Source of the DNA: Marinococcus halophilus
GTDB lineage: Bacteria; Bacillota; Bacilli; Bacillales; Marinococcaceae
Assembly (NCBI RefSeq): GCF_002265875.1
Contig: NZ_NPFA01000004.1
Span: 147,828 to 211,827, forward strand
Length of the DNA: 64,000 bases
Reading direction: 5' to 3'
Position 1 is the stretch's first letter. Each line of letters begins with the position of its first letter. This document shows, piece after piece, positions 62,309 to 64,000 of this stretch. Both the position numbers and the translations under genes were made by a program. The notes under the pieces were generated by a model. That model saw nothing but the letters and a program-made list of their open reading frames with translations, was not told the DNA's origin and did no database searches.

Positions 62309-63163
62309 TTATAATTTCCGATGCTCTTCTGTTGTCTCTCTTGCTTGTTCGAATGCTTCTACCAGTTCTTCGCCAATAAGATGAAAAACAGCTACATATA
62401 AGGCATCAATATAATTCAACTGGCTGGTCCGTGAAGCAATGCTTCCAATTCTTCCTGATTGTTCGATATCTGGAATTGCCAGAACATAATCCGAATGCTT
62501 AACTAAGGGGGAATTGGCGTATTTAGTAATGCTAATAACTGTTAAATTCTTTTTTTGGGCATAATTGGCTGTATCAACCACTTCCTTCGTATAACCGGAA
62601 GTACTAAAACAGATTAAGACATCGTGTTTCTTCATCATTGTAATAAATGGAATTATGTAATGATAATCAGAAGAAGCAGAAGCATGAAGGCCGAGCCGCA
62701 TAAATTTATACTGGCCGTCCACCGCTGGAGTGAAAGAACCGCCAACGCCAAATAAGCCAACAGTTTTTGCCTGGGAAATCAGTTTTACAGCTTTTTCAAA
62801 TGATTGGTGATTGACGGTTTTTGTCATCATGTCAAGTGAAGCCCGGTTCAAAGAAGTAACTTTTTGAAATAAACTGTGGGAAGTATCACTGCTTTCAAGG
62901 AGGGACAAACTATTAATGGAAGCATCCATCTGAGACAACTCCTGGGCAAGGGCAACTTTAAGCATACGAAAACTTTCCATACCTATACGCTTGCAGAAAC
63001 GGACAATACTTGCTTCACTCGCATTTGCCTGAACAGCCAATTGCTTGGTAGTCATTGTAGGCACAAATTCTGCGTGAATAAGCACATACTCTGCTACTTT
63101 TCTTTCAGAATTAGTGAAACTATTATATTCGGAACGAATTTTAGACACTAGTCGTGTTTGCAT
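62309..63163 (-). CDS. murR: RpiR family regulator (MurR-like)
   Basis: The 284-residue regulator has an N-terminal HTH_6 domain (KLTNSERKVAEYVL-type; here SFTNSERKVAEYVLIH, and NASEASIVRFCKRIG) and a C-terminal SIS sugar-phosphate domain (GVGGSFTPAVDGQYKF, FSTSGYTKEVVDTA). It lies directly before murQ in the same direction, so its ligand is probably MurNAc-6-phosphate. GGGGAG precedes the ATG. A separate promoter drives murQ. Confidence 0.85.
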   Translation of the reverse strand: MQTRLVSKIRSEYNSFTNSERKVAEYVLIHAEFVPTMTTKQLAVQANASEASIVRFCKRIGMESFRMLKVALAQELSQMDASINSLSLLESSDTSHSLFQKVTSLNRASLDMMTKTVNHQSFEKAVKLISQAKTVGLFGVGGSFTPAVDGQYKFMRLGLHASASSDYHYIIPFITMMKKHDVLICFSTSGYTKEVVDTANYAQKKNLTVISITKYANSPLVKHSDYVLAIPDIEQSGRIGSIASRTSQLNYIDALYVAVFHLIGEELVEAFEQARETTEEHRKL

Positions 63164-63835
63164 CGTGTGCTCCCCTTTTAATTATGATCATTCTATTATG
63201 AATATACTGAAGTATTTTTAGCAAATAAATCAATAAATATTGAAAAACCGCTATTGCCCTCGGCAAACATTTGCTTTTCCCCTGTTTTTACCAGTTATCG
63301 CCAGCATAAAAATTTCTTAGTTCATATACAAATATTGCAAATGTAAAGAAAATATAACAATATGCTGTTATGCAATGCTTTTTATCAAGCTTTCCCAACT
63401 CTTGCACTTACTTTAAATATTCTACCGGATCTAAATACCGAAATTTTTGTTTACGTATAGCTTTACGTTATATTTCCCGGCCCCCTTTGCATTAATCCGG
63501 TACGCTCATGCACTGTTTCGTTTCTTTCAGGACTATAAAGATTCTATCCAGGATATCTATTATAAGCCGGTCATGAGAAGATCTATATCGAAACGTCCAA
63601 CACCCATGCACACAATTGTTGGAAAGACTTGGCAGCTATTCATGAACACCTGAACATTTTTTCTGGCTTAAGTGAATCAAATACTAAAAGCAAATAATTT
63701 TCAACGCTGTTATTTTTCCATAAATTGTGATATTTTAACAGAAGCTCTACTGTTGCAGGTTTGAAAACAAATGCTGGTCATGGATTTAAATATTGGAAAT
63801 CATCGACAATATCATCCAACCGATGGCTTTGCGGG
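63164..63835. other. Gene-free AT-rich stretch
   Basis: The 670 bases between murR and the transposase tail show no gene with a ribosome site. The only frame of note (63447-63653, 68 codons, TTG start) has no ribosome site and odd composition. The murR promoter must lie at the left end. I see no repeat or hairpin of note. Confidence 0.6.
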
Positions 63836-64000
63836 TCAGGCCACGAGGTAGGTTTTATACACGCTCTCCAGGGTCGCGCCCGCCCGGGCGCGCTGGTGGC
63901 TGGCATGAAAGGCCTCGCTGATGGTACCCGCAAACGTCCAGGCCAGCAGCAGCCAGGCGGTTTGGAGGAGCAGCAGGTAGCGTCGGATGGCCGGGGCGCT
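63836..64000 (-). mobile_element. C-terminal end of a GC-rich probable transposase (partial)
   Basis: The last 165 bases are strikingly GC-rich compared with the AT-rich sequence on the left. On the minus strand they hold one open frame entering from the right edge and ending at TGA at 63836. The 54 residues are hydrophobic then basic: RRYLLLLQTAWLLLAWTF, then SHQRARAGATLESVYKTYLVA. This resembles the end of IS transposases, but family and gene cannot be fixed from so short a piece. The base composition suggests recent transfer. Confidence 0.4.

Noticed and set aside
63447..63653. 68-codon frame near the right end
   Set aside because: TTG start without a ribosome site, in an AT-rich stretch, no recognisable domain.

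Overview
The window is a piece of a low-to-mid-GC Gram-positive chromosome of the order Bacillales. Evidence includes strong AGGAGG ribosome sites, frequent GTG/TTG starts, SAM-I and FMN riboswitches, and gene families such as ResDE, YpdA, YpbB, RibT, ScpAB, PrsW and Fur. From about 5.7 to 37.9 kb the order follows the Bacillus subtilis stretch ypdA-ypb-recQ-ypbB-fer-serA-resED-rluB-scpBA-ypuF-ribT-rib-ppiB-lysA-punA-deoB-xerD-fur-nudF. Sporulation genes that sit in that stretch in B. subtilis (spmAB/dacB, the dacF-spoIIA-spoVA block, spoIIM) are not in their usual places. Together with a carotenoid-type cluster and acidic proteins this suggests a pigmented, possibly halophilic, asporogenous Bacillaceae lineage (inference; Marinococcus or Sinobaca-like cocci would fit).

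Layout. 0-3.8 kb: a cut PilZ gene and a SAM-riboswitch-controlled methionine pair (metI-like, yitJ-like). 3.8-13.5 kb: small zinc-ribbon protein, PrsW, asparaginase, YpdA, phosphoesterase, RecQ/YpbB, ferredoxin, pyrophosphatase, SerA. 13.6-19.2 kb: a GNAT enzyme close to AAC(3)-I, a cobalamin uptake and adenosylation operon, and a methyltransferase. 19.2-25.1 kb: ResE/ResD, RluB, ScpB/ScpA, DUF309. 25.1-29.5 kb: riboflavin operon under an FMN riboswitch. 29.5-37.9 kb: PpiB, LysA, nucleoside salvage (Pdp, two PNP paralogues, DeoB), XerD, Fur, NudF.

From 38 kb the content becomes accessory. There is UppP, an EIIA(Glc)-type protein, a three-gene carotenoid-finishing cluster (acyltransferase, CrtQ-like glycosyltransferase, CrtI/N/P-type oxidoreductase), an AraC regulator, and a GntR-ABC-permease operon. 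Next come a CsbD protein, an SDR and a HisD homologue resembling HpsN that share a palindromic operator, and a GH120 beta-xylosidase divergent from an AraC regulator. After these lie a small lipoprotein, another SDR, DUF4256, PhzF, a thioredoxin-reductase-like flavoprotein with an Rrf2 regulator, and a PYROXD2-like oxidoreductase. A decayed XRE gene is followed by the N-acetylmuramate recycling genes mupG-murP-murQ with murR. The right edge holds the GC-rich tail of a probable transposase.

The most interesting points are the second PNP paralogue, whose purine pocket has been rewritten to resemble MTAP; the HpsN-like/SDR regulon with a shared operator and an apparent AUC start; the systematic absence of sporulation genes; and the Rrf2 operator pair.
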